The notes: generated by a model not told the origin, from the letters alone. Counted from the first letter of the stretch, positions 45,421-58,500 are shown. The stretch is DNA of 64,000 nucleotides from Maratus speciosus (GCA_963932465.1 OZ010795.1:525207451-525271450); one strand, 5' to 3'. A program made the numbers and translations.

Positions 45421-47749
45421 ATTTGGCAGCCAAATATAAGTTACTTTAAATAAAAGCAGCTTGGATAAAGCTGACTAATTTCGCGAAATTCTCATTCATT
45501 ATATTGATAAAAATTAGTATTGAATCTCCTGTATTCGGTTTCCACTAAATGAGCTTCGTGTGTTTGAATGATATAATTTGGCTTTTTTAAAATAAGGATT
45601 ATGAAAGCAACCTCTTCCTCCCGGCACTGGCCGGAAGGACTTTTATATACTCAAGAAAAAACTTGGTACTTTCACAAGCTTTGCGATAATGACTTTACTG
45701 TCAAAATGCTCAGGGTGCAGGTGCTGACTGGCACTTATTCTGTTCATCTTTGTTTTGGTAATTTTTTATTACAGCCAATAAAATTAAATGAGAATCGATC
45801 ATTTTTAAAATACAAAGTTATATAAAATGTGAATATTTTTGTGGTATTTTTTAACCGGTTATAGAAATATATAAAATTCACATGTTAAAAAGGCTATCTA
45901 TATTATTTTAAATTGAGCCAAGTTTGAACTTTATTGATCGTATGGATAAAAAAGAGAACTGTTTTGTTGTAAAGCTAATTGATTCGTTTATTTATTTTTT
46001 TTTTTTACTGAAATGTATTTCTTGTTTATAACTCATTTAAGGAATATTAATTCTGCATTAACTGAAGAAGCTTTAAACTTTAAAGACGAAATTTAAAAAA
46101 GCATTCTTGTGAGCGTCACGTTAGACAAGTCTTAGCATTTAAATCATTCTCAGTGTTTTTAAGAATTGTAGTGTATGTTTATTTCATTGGGATTAAAAAT
46201 GCTGATGCACACATCTGAACTTAAGTTTATTTTGATTTTTAGTAATAACGAAAAATGAAACACAGATTCTTTGTTCATAATGTAAAATAAACAAAAAATG
46301 TGAATATAAATCAGCAGTAGGCTAGATCAATTTAAAAGGAAATTTACATATTTTAATACAATAGGTTGTAATACAGAAAAGGGCTGATTATACATTTTAT
46401 CATATTTAAATGACATATCGAAACTTTATTAAAACTTATCCTTCTGAATTAAAGATAAAATGCAATCTTTATGCATATATTAATGTAGCCCGAAACGTAT
46501 TTAAATTAAGAAAAATATTTAAAAGCATTCGATAGAAGTGAAGATTATTTTCAAAAGTTTCATGAAAGAATAGTGGTTTAGATTAAGATTAATTTTTAAG
46601 GTTTGTGTTAGAAAAATGAATCCAAATTTTAAATGAAAGTAATTAACAGTAACAATATATAACGCATTATTAACTTCCCTCAATGAAAATGTATTGCGAG
46701 AAATATGATTAAGTACTTTTTCCGCTTTATTCAGAAAGCTAATGCGATACAATACGCAGACAAATGATCAATGAATTTTAGCATTGCTTTTCCTTCTGCG
46801 ACAGAAATATGTATGGAATACATGTAATTAAACAGGACTTTGTAGTATTTTCTTCTATTGTGTTTCATTTCAAATTACAATTTTTTTAAATGTAAAGTCG
46901 TTTTACGTGTAGCATATAATTATAATTCCTATTTCACTGAGATGAAACAACGCGTAACAAAGATGAAAATAATTAAACAAATATACAATAAAGCAACACT
47001 CGTTTTTGCATACTGAAAAAGAATATCAGTGTATGTAGTAAATATGTTGATTAAATTGACATTTCGAATAAAATATTTGGGAAATATGAAAATAAGATTA
47101 TGTTTGGAAATATTGCTAGAGTTTTATAAACAAATCTTATAGAAATCTGGAACTAATGTTTTTAATCAGTGTGTAAAATTTTAATAATATATCTAAAAAT
47201 TAAGGAATACGCATCATATTTTACTATTTCTTGGCTTTTTAATAACAAATGATGCGCATATACATTACATTAATTAAATTAGGTAAGTATGAAATCATGT
47301 TAAACTATTACATATATAATATGAATAAAATGTTTAATTCTCAATATTTTACTATGTGCAAATTCATGTTAATGACTTATTTTGTTTGTATTTCTAAATG
47401 CAACTACAGAAAAATAAGTATTACGATAAAGTAAATATGAAAAAAGTGTTTAATGGCCAAAATAATCGTATAAATTTTGTACTTAATTTAACAAAAATAA
47501 CTTTACAATTTATATATGGTAATAACAATAAATATAAATTTCAAAATTTCTGTTCACAAATATAAGAGGGAATAAGATATTATTTATTCTTATGACATTT
47601 AAATGTATAATCTAAAAATTTATAAAGGAAAGACAGAAGTAAATAAACCGGTAATATAGCTATAGACGTAAATTGTTATTTGCTATTTATTGCATCTAAA
47701 ATGTAAAAATGAAAAAAAATGTTGAAAAAATGTGAAAACCAGCAGCATA

Positions 47750-47789
<40 letters not shown>

Positions 47790-47930
47790 TTTTTTTCCAG
47801 AAAAAGTAAAAAGTAAGATTTCTTTTTTTTCCACACGATTTTGTTCAGCAAAGAGAAAAACGTATATTTTAAAATTTTAGAATAGCTTTCTTGGAAACAT
47901 TTCAAAGGTTCATAAATAAAACGGGAACAT
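45421..47930. other. AT-rich stretch with no recognised gene
   Basis: A 74-codon plus frame at 45601-45825 starts in slightly GC-raised sequence but shows no motif I know. An AT tract at 47747-47772 is followed by about 24 T. I see no TIRs or tandem repeats. Confidence 0.4.
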
Positions 47931-47939
47931 TTGTAATCC

Positions 47940-48650
47940 GCAGAGGTAGCGATTATGAGTTTAAAGCACTAACACAACAAATATTTTTTGTCACAGGCAG
48001 TCTTAGCATTTAGTAATGATGAGTTATAACAGTCATAAAAAGGTTTTACAAAGCCATAGTATGTGGTTACCAAATTTCTCTCTTAAAAAAATGGAAGGTT
48101 TTTATTGATACTAGTTTGTATTTGTTTTTGTCAATCTATGAGATTGTAACAGTAACGGAACAAAGGTTTTTTGTCGCAGGCAATTTTAGCATTTAGTAAT
48201 GATGAGTTATAATAGTCATGAGCATCTTTTATTCTAACAGTCGTCTTTAGTTAAAACAAATGTTTTACAAAACAATACTATAAGGTTACTAGGTTTGTCT
48301 GTTTTTTAAAAAGGGAAGATTTTTATTGATACTAGTTTGTATTTTTTTTAAACTAAGCGTTTGCAGCAATAACTTAACAAAGGTTTTTATTCCCATGCAA
48401 TCTTAGCATTTATTAATGAAGATTAATAACAGGCATCAGCATCTTTCATTCTAACAGACGTCTTTTGTTAAAACAAATGTTTTACGAAATCATTGTATGC
48501 CAGATTTGTCTCTTAAAAAACGGCAGATTTTTATTGATTCTAGATTGTCTTTGATTGAACATTAACGGAATAAAGATATTCATTCACGGGGTACCTTAGC
48601 ATTCAGTAATGATGAGTTATAATAGTCATCAGCATCTTTCATTCTAACAG
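47940..48650 (+). repeat. Ancestral satellite monomers, left flank (about 180-220 bp)
   Basis: CTTAGCATTTAGTAATGATG, then AGTTATAAtAGTCATcAGCATC, occurs at 48003, 48184, about 48402 and 48595. Other shared blocks are CAAATGTTTTACaAAA, TTACCAgaTTTGTCTcTTAAAAAA and GATTTTTATTGATACTAGTT. The units differ strongly from each other, so these are old monomers. They provide the backbone from which the 405-bp unit at 48651 was built. Confidence 0.8.
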
Positions 48651-51600
48651 TCATCAGATCCCTCAAGTGTTAATTCAGGATTACTTTTAAAGTTAAGTGA
48701 ACCGGAGTCGCCGACTGCCTGGACAACAAGCCATATTACCTCTTATCGCTGCAGGTCCTATATCATTGCCGGCTCCTCCCACATCAAGTCACTATCAGCA
48801 GCAAGTGGCTCTCAAAGTACGCATAGGAGGTGCTGAAAAACAAGCTGTCCACAAAAAGAAAATATTTTCGAAAATAGTTGTATTGGGTTACCAGATTTAT
48901 CTTTAAAACAGGGAAGATTTTATTGATATTAGTTTGTGTTTGTTTCGTTAAATATGATATTTTAACACTAACTGATGAAAGGTTTTCAGTCACAGACAAT
49001 CTTAGTATTTAGTAATTAGGAGTTATAATAGTCATCAGCATCTTTCATTCTAACAGTCATCAGATCCCTCAAGGGTTAATTCAGGATTACTTTTAAAGTT
49101 AAGTGAACCGGAGTCGCCGACCGCCTGGACAACAAGCCATATTACCTCTTATCGCTGCAGGTCCTATATCATTGCCGGCTCCTCCCACATCAAGTCACTA
49201 TCAGCAGCAAGTGGCTCTCAAAGTACGCATAGGAGGTGCTGACAAACAAGCTGTCTGTTAAAAGAAATATTTTCGAAAATCGTTGTATTGGTTTACCAGA
49301 TTTATCTTTAAAACAGGGAAGATTTTATTGATATTAGTTTGTGTTTGTTTTGTTAAATATGATATTTTAACACTAACTGATGAAAGGTTTTTAGTCACAG
49401 ACAATCTTAGTATTTAGTAATTAGGAGTTATAATAGTCATCAGCATCTTTCATTCTAACAGTCATCAGATCCCTCAAGGGTTAATTCAGGATTACTTTTA
49501 AAGTTAAGTGAACCGGAGTCGCCGACCGCCTGGACAACAAGCCATATTACCTCTTATCGCTGCAGGTCCTATATCATTGCCGGCTCCTCCCACATCAAGT
49601 CACTATCAGCAGCAAGTGGCTCTCAAAGTACGCATAGGAGGTGCTGACAAACAAGCTGTCCGTTAAAAGAAATATTTTTGAAAATCGTTGTGTTGGGTTA
49701 CCAGATTTATCTTTAAAACAGGGAAGATTTTATTGATATTAGTTTGTGTTTGTTTTGTTAAATATGATATTTTAACACTAACTGATGAAAGATTTTTAGT
49801 CACAGACAATCTTAGTATTTAGTAATTAGGAGTTATAATAGTCATCAGCATCTTTCATTCTAACAGTCATCAGATCCCTCAAGGGTTAATTCAGGATTAC
49901 TTTTAAAGTTAAGTGAACCGGAGTCGCCGACCGCCTGGACAACAAGCCATATTACCTCTTATCGCTGCAGGTCCTATATCACTGCCGGCTCCTCCCACAT
50001 CAAGTCACTATCAGCAGCAAGTGGTTCTCAAAGTACGCATAGGAGGTGCTGACAAACAAGCTGTCCGTTAAAAGAAATATTTTTGAAAATCGTTGTGTTG
50101 GCTTACCAGATTTATCTTTAAAACAGGGAAGATTTTATTGATATTAGTTTGTGTTTGTTTTGTTAAATATGATATTTTAACACTAACTGATGAAAGATTT
50201 TTAGTCACAGACAATCTTAGTATTTAGTAATTAGGAGTTATAATAGTCATCAGCATCTTTCATTCTAACAGTCATCAGATCCCTCAAGGGTTAATTCAGG
50301 ATTACTTTTAAAGTTAAGTGAACCGGAGTCGCCGACCGCCTGGACAACAAGCCATATTACCTCTTATCGCTGCAGGTCCTATATCACTGCCGGCTCCTCC
50401 CACATCAAGTCACTATCAGCAGCAAGTGGTTCTCAAAGTACGCATAGGAGGTGCTGACAAACAAGCTGTCCGTTAAAAGAAATATTTTTGAAAATCGTTG
50501 TGTTGGCTTACCAGATTTATCTTTAAAACAGGGAAGATTTTATTGATATTAGTTTGTGTTTGTTTTGTTAAATATGATATTTTAACACTAACTGATGAAA
50601 GATTTTTAGTCACAGACAATCTTAGTATTTAGTAATTAGGAGTTATAATAGTCATCAGCATCTTTCATTCTAACAGTCATCAGATCCCTCAAGGGTTAAT
50701 TCAGGATTACTTTTAAAGTTAAGTGAACCGGAGTCGCCGACCGCCTGGACAACAAGCCATATTACCTCTTATCGCTGCAGGTCCTATATCATTGCCGGCT
50801 CCTCCCACATCAAGTCACTATCAGCAGCAAGTGGCTCTCAAAGTACGCATAGGAGGTGCTGACAAACAAGCTGTCTGTTAAAAGAAATATTTTCGAAAAT
50901 CGTTGTATTGGTTTACCAGATTTATCTTTAAAACAGGGAAGATTTTATTGATATTAGTTTGTGTTTGTTTTGTTAAATATGATATTTTAACACTAACTGA
51001 TGAAAGGTTTTTAGTCACAGACAATCTTAGTATTTAGTAATTAGGAGTTATAATAGTCATCAGCATCTTTCATTCTAACAGTCATCAGATCCCTCAAGGG
51101 TTAATTCAGGATTACTTTTAAAGTTAAGTGAACCGGAGTCGCCGACCGCCTGGACAACAAGCCATATTAACTCTTATCGCTGCAGGTCGTATATCATTGC
51201 CAGCTCCTCCCACATCAAGTCACTATCAGCAGCAAGTGGTTCTCAAAGTACGCATAGGAGGTGCTGACAAACAAGCTGTCCGTTAAAAGAAATATTTTCG
51301 AAAATCGTTGTATTGGGTTACCAGATTTATCTTTAAAACAGGGAAGATTTTATTGATATTAGTTTGTGTTTGTTTTGTTAAATATGATATTTTAACACTA
51401 ACTGATGAAAGGTTTTTAGTCACAGACAATCTTAGTATTTAGTAATTAGGAGTTATAATAGTCATCAGCATCTTTCATTCTAACGGTCATCAGATCCCTC
51501 AAGGGTTAATTCAGGATTACTTTTAAAGTTAAGTGAACCGGAGTCGCCGACCGCCTGGACAACAAGCCATATTACCTCTTATCGCTGCAGGTCCTATATC

Positions 51601-51895
51601 ATTGCCGGCTCCTCCCAGATCAAGTCACTATCAGCAGCAAGTGGCTCTCAAAATACGCATAGGAGGTGCTGACAAACAAGCTGTCCGTTAAAAGGAATAT
51701 TTTCGAAAATCGTTGTATTGGGTTACCAGATTTATCTTTAAAACAGGGAAGATTTTATTGATATTAGTTTGTGTTTGTTTTGTTAAATATGATATTTTAG
51801 CACTAACTGATGAAAGGTTTTTAGTCACAGACAATCTTAGTATTTAGTAATTAGGAGTTATAATAGTCATCAGTATCTTTCATTCAAACAGTCGT
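48651..51895 (+). repeat. 405-bp composite satellite, eight near-identical units
   Basis: CAGATCCCTCAAG occurs at 48655, 49061, 49466, 49871, 50276, 50681, 51086 and 51491, a period of 405 (406 once). Each unit joins about 208 bp of the ancestral monomer (CTTAGTATTTAGTAATTAGG and so on) to a foreign GC-rich segment of about 197 bp (for example 49059-49255). Units differ by only a few bases, so amplification was recent compared with the flanking monomers. The first unit is the most divergent and carries ACAAAAAGAAAAT where others have GTTAAAAGAAAT. Confidence 0.95.
49059..49255 (+). other. Exon-like GC-rich insert inside the 405-bp unit
   Basis: This representative segment has about half G+C against roughly 27% in the rest of the unit. 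One plus frame is open across it and reads PPGQQAILPLIAAGPISLPA, then SHYQQQVALKVRIGGADKQA. In the first unit the frame opens at a methionine (48697) and runs 69 codons. I do not recognise the protein. Changes between units include silent ones and amino-acid changes (Ala/Val, Pro/Thr, Val/Ile), so no selection is evident. It may be a captured host exon or an element fragment. Confidence 0.5.
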
Positions 51896-52405
51896 TTTTC
51901 GTTAAAAGAAATGTTTGACAAAATCATAGTATAGTGTTACCAGATTTGTCTCTTAACCCATTATCGGTCGGTGTTACGTTGATGCAACGGTCAAAATACA
52001 TGCTCATGCTTAAATTAATTACCTTGCCACCACTATTTCAGTATTTAAAAAATTGCATTATTTAATGGCAGAAATTTTGCAATTTTATTAAAGCGAAAGT
52101 TACCTTACTGAACTTGTGGTGGCAAACGACTTTCAAAAAGAAATTTGAAAATTCTTACTTTATAGTTTTGGCGGTTAATGGTTTTAAAAGCAAAAGATTT
52201 CCATCGATACTAGTTTGTGTATATTTTGTCAAACTATGAATATTTAGCAGTAACTGTATAAATGCGTTTAGTCTCAGGTAATCTTAGCATTCAGTAAAGA
52301 TGAGTTATAATAGTAACCAGCATCTTTCATTCTAATAGTCGTTTTTCGTTAAAAGAAATGTTTTCCGAAGCCGTAGTCATCAGATTTCAGTAGATCCGTA
52401 GCCAA
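51896..52405 (+). repeat. Ancestral satellite monomers, right of the 405-bp array
   Basis: CGTTTTTCGTTAAAAGAAATG occurs at about 51892 and 52340, with ATCTTAGCATTCAGTAAAGA at about 52280. The monomer is broken at its TTAA by the 237-bp element 51957-52193, and then at about 52388 by the large unit reaching to 59836. Confidence 0.75.
51957..52193. mobile_element. 237-bp piggyBac-like MITE inserted in the satellite
   Basis: TTAA lies at both edges (51953-51956 and 52194-52197). The satellite reads TTTGTCTCTTAA before and TTAAAAGCAAAAGATTT after, so removing the element and one TTAA restores the monomer. The ends CCCATTATCGG and CGGTTAATGGTT are inverted, imperfectly. There is no coding. The empty site can be read from neighbouring monomers, which makes this a very firm insertion call. 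Confidence 0.85.
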
Positions 52406-52699
52406 TACCCAGATAGCATGAACAATTGCAGCAAGATTAATTTTTTCTTGATATTTTCTTGTCACGAAAAATTTGAAATAATAATATTGCCGCAAGGACA
52501 TTACTAGGTAGACGGAATATAATCAATCGCTTTCTTGCAACGCAACTTTGCTCTAAACCTGATACAACACTGTCATAAAATAACGACGTAAGCGAAAAAT
52601 TCCTTTTGTTGGAAGGAGAACAGATATAAACGCGCATGCGCGGAAATTTTACAAAGACAAAATTCCAACACTTCTTTATTGAATTCCATGAAGCAGCGC

Positions 52700-54500
52700 C
52701 ATTGGATTAGCGTTCAAGTAAAGAACCCAGATATAAAGGTATTTATTATTTTAATTATTCAAATGTGATTCGGATATTTTTGTATTTTCTCTGTACAAAC
52801 TACAACTTATTTCGTACAGAAATTTTAATAAATTAAAAAGTTATGTTTATTTACTGAGGAATGCTTACATTTTTTAAATAGTTTGGTTTTGGTCCATGTT
52901 AAGGTATTATTGAAAATTTTAATTTTTAAATGAATTTTTCTCAACTTTAAGGGGAATTTCTAAGATATCGTTTTAATAATTAATATTTGCCTTTTTTCTG
53001 GCTCACGCAGATCGAACAGTGTTGAATTCAGATATTTTTCTCCGGGATTAATTTCTGCGGCTCTGGAGGGGGGGAGGGGGGGACATTTTAGAGATTCGGT
53101 GTGGAAATTGCTTATTAAAAAGCATAAAATATCAAACCTTCCGGGGGGGAATCCCCCTCCTCTTGAATTCAGCAGTGCGTTCGAATGTATTTTTAAATTT
53201 AAATTATCTTTTCATGGCCATTAAACCCCTTTCTATATATAAATATCAAGTATTTTAAACAGTTTCTTAGTGTGCTATTCTCCATGCTTCTTATCATGGA
53301 CTTCTATTGTATCGCTATTTTCTAATTTTTATTAAAGTTATTAACAGTATTTCCTTCCGGCGTCAGTTTTATTTAATTCTTTAAAAATTTCTCTTTTCTT
53401 TTGACATAACTACTTGTTAATCGGATGTGTATAAGTCGTTTTATTTCCTATTTTTCTTAAATTTTAAATACGAATATTTTGAAATTGTTAATTTTTCGCG
53501 ACAGCAAACCTGGGCTTGAAATGTGCAGAGCAAATCGGAACAATATTCCGGTTCGTAAAATTATGACAAATATTGATCTGGTTTGCAGTGTTGTAATCGT
53601 AAAAAAAATCAGAGGGTGTACCCTAAAGTCATGAACGTCATGTCTAGAGTATGTATGATATAGATTTATTCGAGAAACCGGGAGTATACAGAGCTTTTTA
53701 AAAAAATCCAGAATTTTTGCAATGAATTAGAGCTAAATAACTAAAATGCATTGACTAATTACTTAAACTCTCCCCCCCCCTCCCCCCCCCAAAAAAAGTT
53801 ATAAAATAGCTTTGTGTGATACTTAAAACCTCGGATACCATAGCACCAAAATATTATTTTAATAGTTACAAAATATTTTTTTTTGATAATTAAAACTTTG
53901 GACCTTAAAACCTTAATTCCATTGTTATATTGTTAATGTCAGATTCGAAGACTATTTATTTGTGTTATTATTAAAGATGTTTCGTTTTGAATCCTTTTTC
54001 ACATGTAAAATAGTGTTCAACTGCATCTTTATTTATTATTTTCTTCTATGATAACAATCTTTAATAAAATGTAATTCTTAAAAACCGACACTAGTCACCC
54101 GAAGTAAAATTTAACATTCAAGCTAATGTTAATTCTATGGACAGTTCTTTGCATATTTTGGGCTCACAATTTAATATTTTTTAATATTATTTTTTGCATA
54201 GGATACACCTGGTTGATATATATAGTTGTGCAATCGTACCTTTTCGAGCTTTTATGCAATTTTTTATATGCAGATACTTTCAATTTTGAAACCTGTTCTG
54301 AAAGTGAAACTGTACTCATATAAAAGAAAACTGTAACCAAAACCGAAAAAGTACAAAAGCACAGCAATATATGGGGAATTCTCACAATCTTTTGACTTTT
54401 ATGTCCCTGAATAATAATTTTTATTTTAATACATTCTTTTGTGGTTTTTTTAAAATTTCATATACTGGAGAACATTCCATTCCATGATTGCATATAACAA
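52700..54500. other. AT-rich stretch with G and C runs
   Basis: GGAGGGGGGGAGGGGGGG lies near 53066 and two runs of C near 53772. I see no gene or repeat structure. Confidence 0.4.
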
Positions 54501-54539
54501 TATTAACGAGATAAATAAGTTTTGGACGATGTTGGGGGT

Positions 54540-55170
54540 CCAAATACCAGGAAAACGCCTATACCGTCCCGTCCCTGATGCTGATTTTTAAATTTGGAGC
54601 TGTCTGTATAAAATTGTTTCAATAAAAGTAATTCGATGTATTTTTTTTCCGAAACTGGGACAATTGTTTAATATAAATATTGTGCAAAAAATTAACCTGC
54701 ACACATTTTTACGGTTGATATTATTTTTTGAACTCTGTCCCTGGGTTTTTCATCCTTACCGTCCCTCTTGCTAAACTTATACAGAAAATCACTTCAGATG
54801 CAGCCACAGAATTTTTTTCAAGTTTTTTCTCATGGAGAAGTATGCTAGAGAAAGAATGTCTAAAATTCTTTGACAGGAAATTTACTGCAAAATTTAAATC
54901 AGCATTTAAATATCAATTTCAAGATCGTGGCTTTATTGGTAGTCTTACCGTCCCCAAGGTTTATTTCTGCACTTTTCGAAGTAAATTAAGAAAAAAAAAT
55001 TATTTAATCCAATGTTAACAACTGTTTCTAGAAGTCAATGAACATTGTGGCTATCACTTAGTCTTAACATGATTTTCCTAAAAATACGTGATAATTTTCC
55101 TTACCGTTCCATCCTTACAGTCCCCTTTTTTCCCATTTCGTCCCTTTTTTCCTATACCTATTATTTTTGT
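54540..55170 (+). repeat. Region with recurring ACCGTCCC motif
   Basis: ACCGTCCC or a one-base variant occurs near 54560, 54758, 54945, 55084 and 55130, with irregular spacing, next to CTTACAGTCCCC and TTCGTCCC. A frame of 96 codons (54728-55018) uses two of these motifs as LTVP, which suggests repetition and not a protein. Function and family are unknown. Confidence 0.45.
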
Positions 55171-55309
55171 TTTTCAAAAAAAATTATGGCCATTTTTTTC
55201 CCCATTCTGACCAGAAAATCAGAGTTCTAACTTTTTACGACTGCTATTTCATCTTCACCTAACACTTCATTTATAATGGCTGTTTCATAATAATGGAAGC
55301 CATCAGTCC

Positions 55310-55426
55310 ATCAGAAGAAAATAATCCTTTCCAAAGGTATAATCCTTCATTTGGCGCCCCTTCGTTCTGGCGCCCGGGGCACATGCCCCCTCTCCCCCCC
55401 CCCTTAGTTTCGGCCCTGACAGCAGG
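55310..55426 (-). mobile_element. GC-rich MITE-like fragment with CAGGGCCGAAAC end
   Basis: On the minus strand it begins CAGGGCCGAAACTAAGGG, then a G-run, then GGGGCATGTGCCCCGGGCGC, which contains a GGGGCA/TGCCCC stem. I recall hAT-type miniature elements of this kind in many animals. The opposite end is not visible. Confidence 0.45.
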
Positions 55427-55999
55427 TCCTAAGCCTAGATCCTTGTGGACCAGGTCTGTACTTTCCCACTGGTATAATACAAAATTTAAAACTATCCCAG
55501 ATGATGCTGTTACAACAGAGTGTGGTTTGTTTTTTATATACTGCTTTACTGAGGCACGTCCTAAAAAAAGGAATCGTCTGCTCATCTATGGAAAATTTTC
55601 CCTGATCTCCTGGTAAATTCAAGCAGACACTACGAAATCTGTCGAGCATTTGCTGAACTTTCTATAATTTATTATTTATTCCTGGTGGTTTTACTTGCTG
55701 TGTCGACAAAATGGAATGAATTTATCAAACTTAAAAATCAATCTCGTGGTATGCATATAACTCATATAAAACTTATAAATCATATATGGCATCTATAACT
55801 CAGAGCAGAAACATACAGTTCGTTACATGTGCATATTATATATCTAATACTATCCATTTTAAATAGAAATCATGAATAGTACAAACCTATTAATTTAAAA
55901 TTGGTCAGCTTTAAAAATGTAATTAATAAAAAATAAATTGCTAAAAACATAAGTTTAAAAAAATCACTTAAATTTTTTTATATATATATTAGGAATTGT

Positions 56000-56416
56000 A
56001 TCTATTTTGGAAATGGTAAATGCCAGACCCGCACAATTGTGTGGTTCATTTGTTTTTCAACTTTTGTGAAGCCTAATTAAATTTATCAAAGACAAAATCA
56101 ATTAAAATCATGAATAAACTATATGAAAAGAAATATTAAATCCAAGCAAACATTATAAATCATATTTAAATGAAATTACGACAGTTCACACTTTTTGTCT
56201 GTTGCTGTCAGATGATATAGTCTTTTTAAAAGCAGAAAATATAACCCTGTATTGTGGATGGGACCCCCTAGTTGTGTCTTATCAAAACATCTAAAGCCAA
56301 TTAACTCATATAAATGTGCGGATTTGGTTTTAAATCGCACAAAAACAGGAGGTAGTCATTCTCTTTTACTTTAGTAATCGCCCGTACAATTGTGTGGGTC
56401 AGGGCTTAAAGGGTTA
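56000..56416. mobile_element. Possible piggyBac-like MITE, imperfect ends
   Basis: GCCAGACCCGCACAATTGTG at about 56011 is mirrored by CACAATTGT-type sequence in CGTACAATTGTGTGGGTCAG at about 56382, which leads into GGCTTAAAGGGTTAAG. The right end thus reads inverted TTAACCCTTTAAGCC, a piggyBac-like terminus with TTAA. The left end has decayed. Confidence 0.45.
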
Positions 56417-56579
56417 AGAGGCTACTTCAGTCAAGCGAAAACACCAATTCGCCAATGTTAATCCAATAAGAGAATTTTTTTAAGGTAACTCGGTTGCATT
56501 TCAATATTTTTAAATGATTTTTTTTTATATACTTTCACCTTTCGAGCCGGTATAAACAGTGAAAAGAGTGAAAGTGTCC

Positions 56580-56632
56580 GCACAAAAAAAAAAAAAAAAG
56601 AAAGAAAAAAAAGAAAAAGAAAGAAAGAAAAT
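56580..56632 (+). repeat. A-rich (A)n(GAAA)n tract
   Basis: A run of A is followed by AAAG/GAAA repeats. It is a simple repeat. Confidence 0.75.
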
Positions 56633-57142
56633 TAAATAAAAACTTCAACGAACTTAAAATAAAGTAAAAACCGCATTTGCAGAAATTTACCTCAGCTATC
56701 CAATGCAAAAGAAAGTCTTTTTAAAATATAAAAATACAGGCGAGATATTTTTAAAAATATATCTCGTTGGATTAACATTAGCGATTCGGTCATTTTGCCT
56801 GAAGAGTTATAATTTGTGATCACCTTTAGAACTAAATCTAAGCAGGATTCTTGAAAACAGTGAAAATTTAACTTGTAACTTTTAAAATGCACTCTATTGT
56901 TTCTCTCTTTTAGGATGCAAAGACACGGAAATAATATATAGAAGAATGTTAAATAATTGCATGTTAATTTGGTAAATATTATGTTAATACTTTGTATTAG
57001 AAACTATTATTTGTAGCTGTGTGAAAATAAACTTTGTAATTTAATAGACTGTATTGTTTTATTATAACTTTGTTCTTTTTAAATTCTTGAAACTTTTCAA
57101 ATATTTTGTTTTTGTGGAATTATATTTAATCAGATTTGTGAA

Positions 57143-57262
57143 TAGGGGCCATCCAGAAATGATGTCACGCTTGGAGGGGGGAAGGAGGGGTTCGTGAAAT
57201 TGTGACAGTTTGTGACAAGGGGGTGGGAGGTGGTAAGAAGAAGTCTGACATCACACATTTTG
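57143..57262 (+). repeat. GGGGCCATCCAGAAATGATG element fragment
   Basis: GGGGCCATCCAGAAATGATG, CACGCTTGGAGGGG, TGTGACAGTTTGTGACA and AAGTCTGACATCACACATTTT occur in order. I know this arrangement (G-rich middle, GTGACA repeats, a closing GACRTCAC) as an abundant arthropod interspersed repeat, family name not recalled. Confidence 0.45.
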
Positions 57263-57589
57263 GTTAAACATAGGGAAATTTTAATTTTAAAATGAGGTTT
57301 TTTTTTTTTCCTTCTGGAAGTTAATAAGTTTTAGCAATATATTCCACTCTGGCCAAAAAGAAATGAAAATAAATTATATTTTCTTTAATAAAATTATATA
57401 TGAAATTAAAATTGAGGGTGTGTGTTTACTCATCTAGGTTTGCTTTGCGTTGGTTATGTACATGGACCACTTATTTTTAGATAATGTTTTTAATTACCTT
57501 CTAAGAATTAGAAGGGAATAAGCAACTAATTATGAATTGGCGAGTCTAATAAAACTTCTAAACAAATTAAGGTATATTATTGGAAGTTA

Positions 57590-57790
57590 TTGGGGCTTAC
57601 CAGGTAGTTGAATGGTTAGCCCTGTGGCCTCCGATTCAACTATGTCGGGTTTAATTCCTGCGATTGTGGTAGTATATTTGTGGTGATTTGGAATCTACTT
57701 TAAACTATAAGTCCTTGTTTACTCGGTCTATGTAGCATAAAAATGTCAAGCATTTGACAAACCTCCGATTATATGGAATCCTGCACAAAA
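57590..57790 (+). mobile_element. tRNA-derived SINE
   Basis: An A-box-like TGAATGGTTAGCCCTGTGG (about 57611-57629) is followed by a B-box-like GGGTTTAATTCCTGCGA (57648-57664), spaced as in a type 2 Pol III promoter. The tRNA-like head is followed by an unrelated body reaching at least to 57750. It differs from the tRNA-like arms at 13275-13545. The acceptor stem is degenerate, so it is not a tRNA gene. Confidence 0.6.
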
Positions 57791-57884
57791 CTCGCACAAC
57801 CTTCAAAAATACGACTATTAGCGTACAGATAAGAAATATACAATCAAAACTTGAGTAGAAATGCGGCAATTAGTGACCATTCAC

Positions 57885-58500
57885 CAAAGTTTGGGAAGAA
57901 TTTCATTTTGATACTAAAAATGAATATTCGATGAGTCCTTAAAAAATAAAGTTCTTTTATCATGTTTTGAGGGCATTTTTAACTCAGGGAGCGGGAGGGG
58001 CAAACTAATTTTTTTTTTTTTAAGGTATGTTAAGAGACAGGTATCGTTTATTATTATTATTATTTAATGGAATGATTACCATTTGCAAATTGATACGATC
58101 ATTTGTTACATAGTTACGACAAGTTTTATGAATACGAAGTCGAAAACTATAATTTGGTGCAGGTACCGTAGGTTTTTACAGCAGCAACTGATAGCCATTC
58201 AAGAAAATTTATCTGGTAAGAACTTGATTTTGGCACTAGAAATGTAGATACGATTTGTTCCCCCAAAATAAAGTTGAATCATCGTGGGGTTCTTTTTGAG
58301 GAGGGGGGGGGGGACTTTAACACGCATGGGCGAACAGAACTTATTTTTAAAATGCCAAATGGGGTATCGTTTGTTGTGAATTTTTTTATTCTGAATCAAA
58401 TGATATCGCAAGCAAGCCGATACGATCATTGTTTACAAAGTTAGGCCAGATTATAAGTAGTGGATTTTGGTAAATTTAATGACTTTGAAATAAACTCAAA
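57885..58500 (+). repeat. Left arm of a large inverted duplication (two units)
   Basis: Two tandem units of about 300-325 bp (about 57885-58200 and 58201-58500) share TAAAGTTcTTTTATCATG-like blocks, a G-rich run, a GTATCGTTTaTTaTtaTt block and CGATACGATCATTtGTTACA. The whole arm recurs inverted at 58795-59400. Confidence 0.7.

Noticed and set aside
48651..51895. CRISPR-like array
   Set aside because: Whole 405-bp units repeat head to tail with no unique spacers, which is satellite DNA in a eukaryotic genome.
48651..51895. Multi-exon gene with eight identical exons
   Set aside because: The segment repeats together with its flanking satellite sequence at a fixed 405-bp period, and consistent splice sites are not evident.
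54728..55018. 96-codon plus-strand frame
   Set aside because: It incorporates the recurring ACCGTCCC motif as LTVP and has no recognisable domain, so repetition explains it better than a gene.
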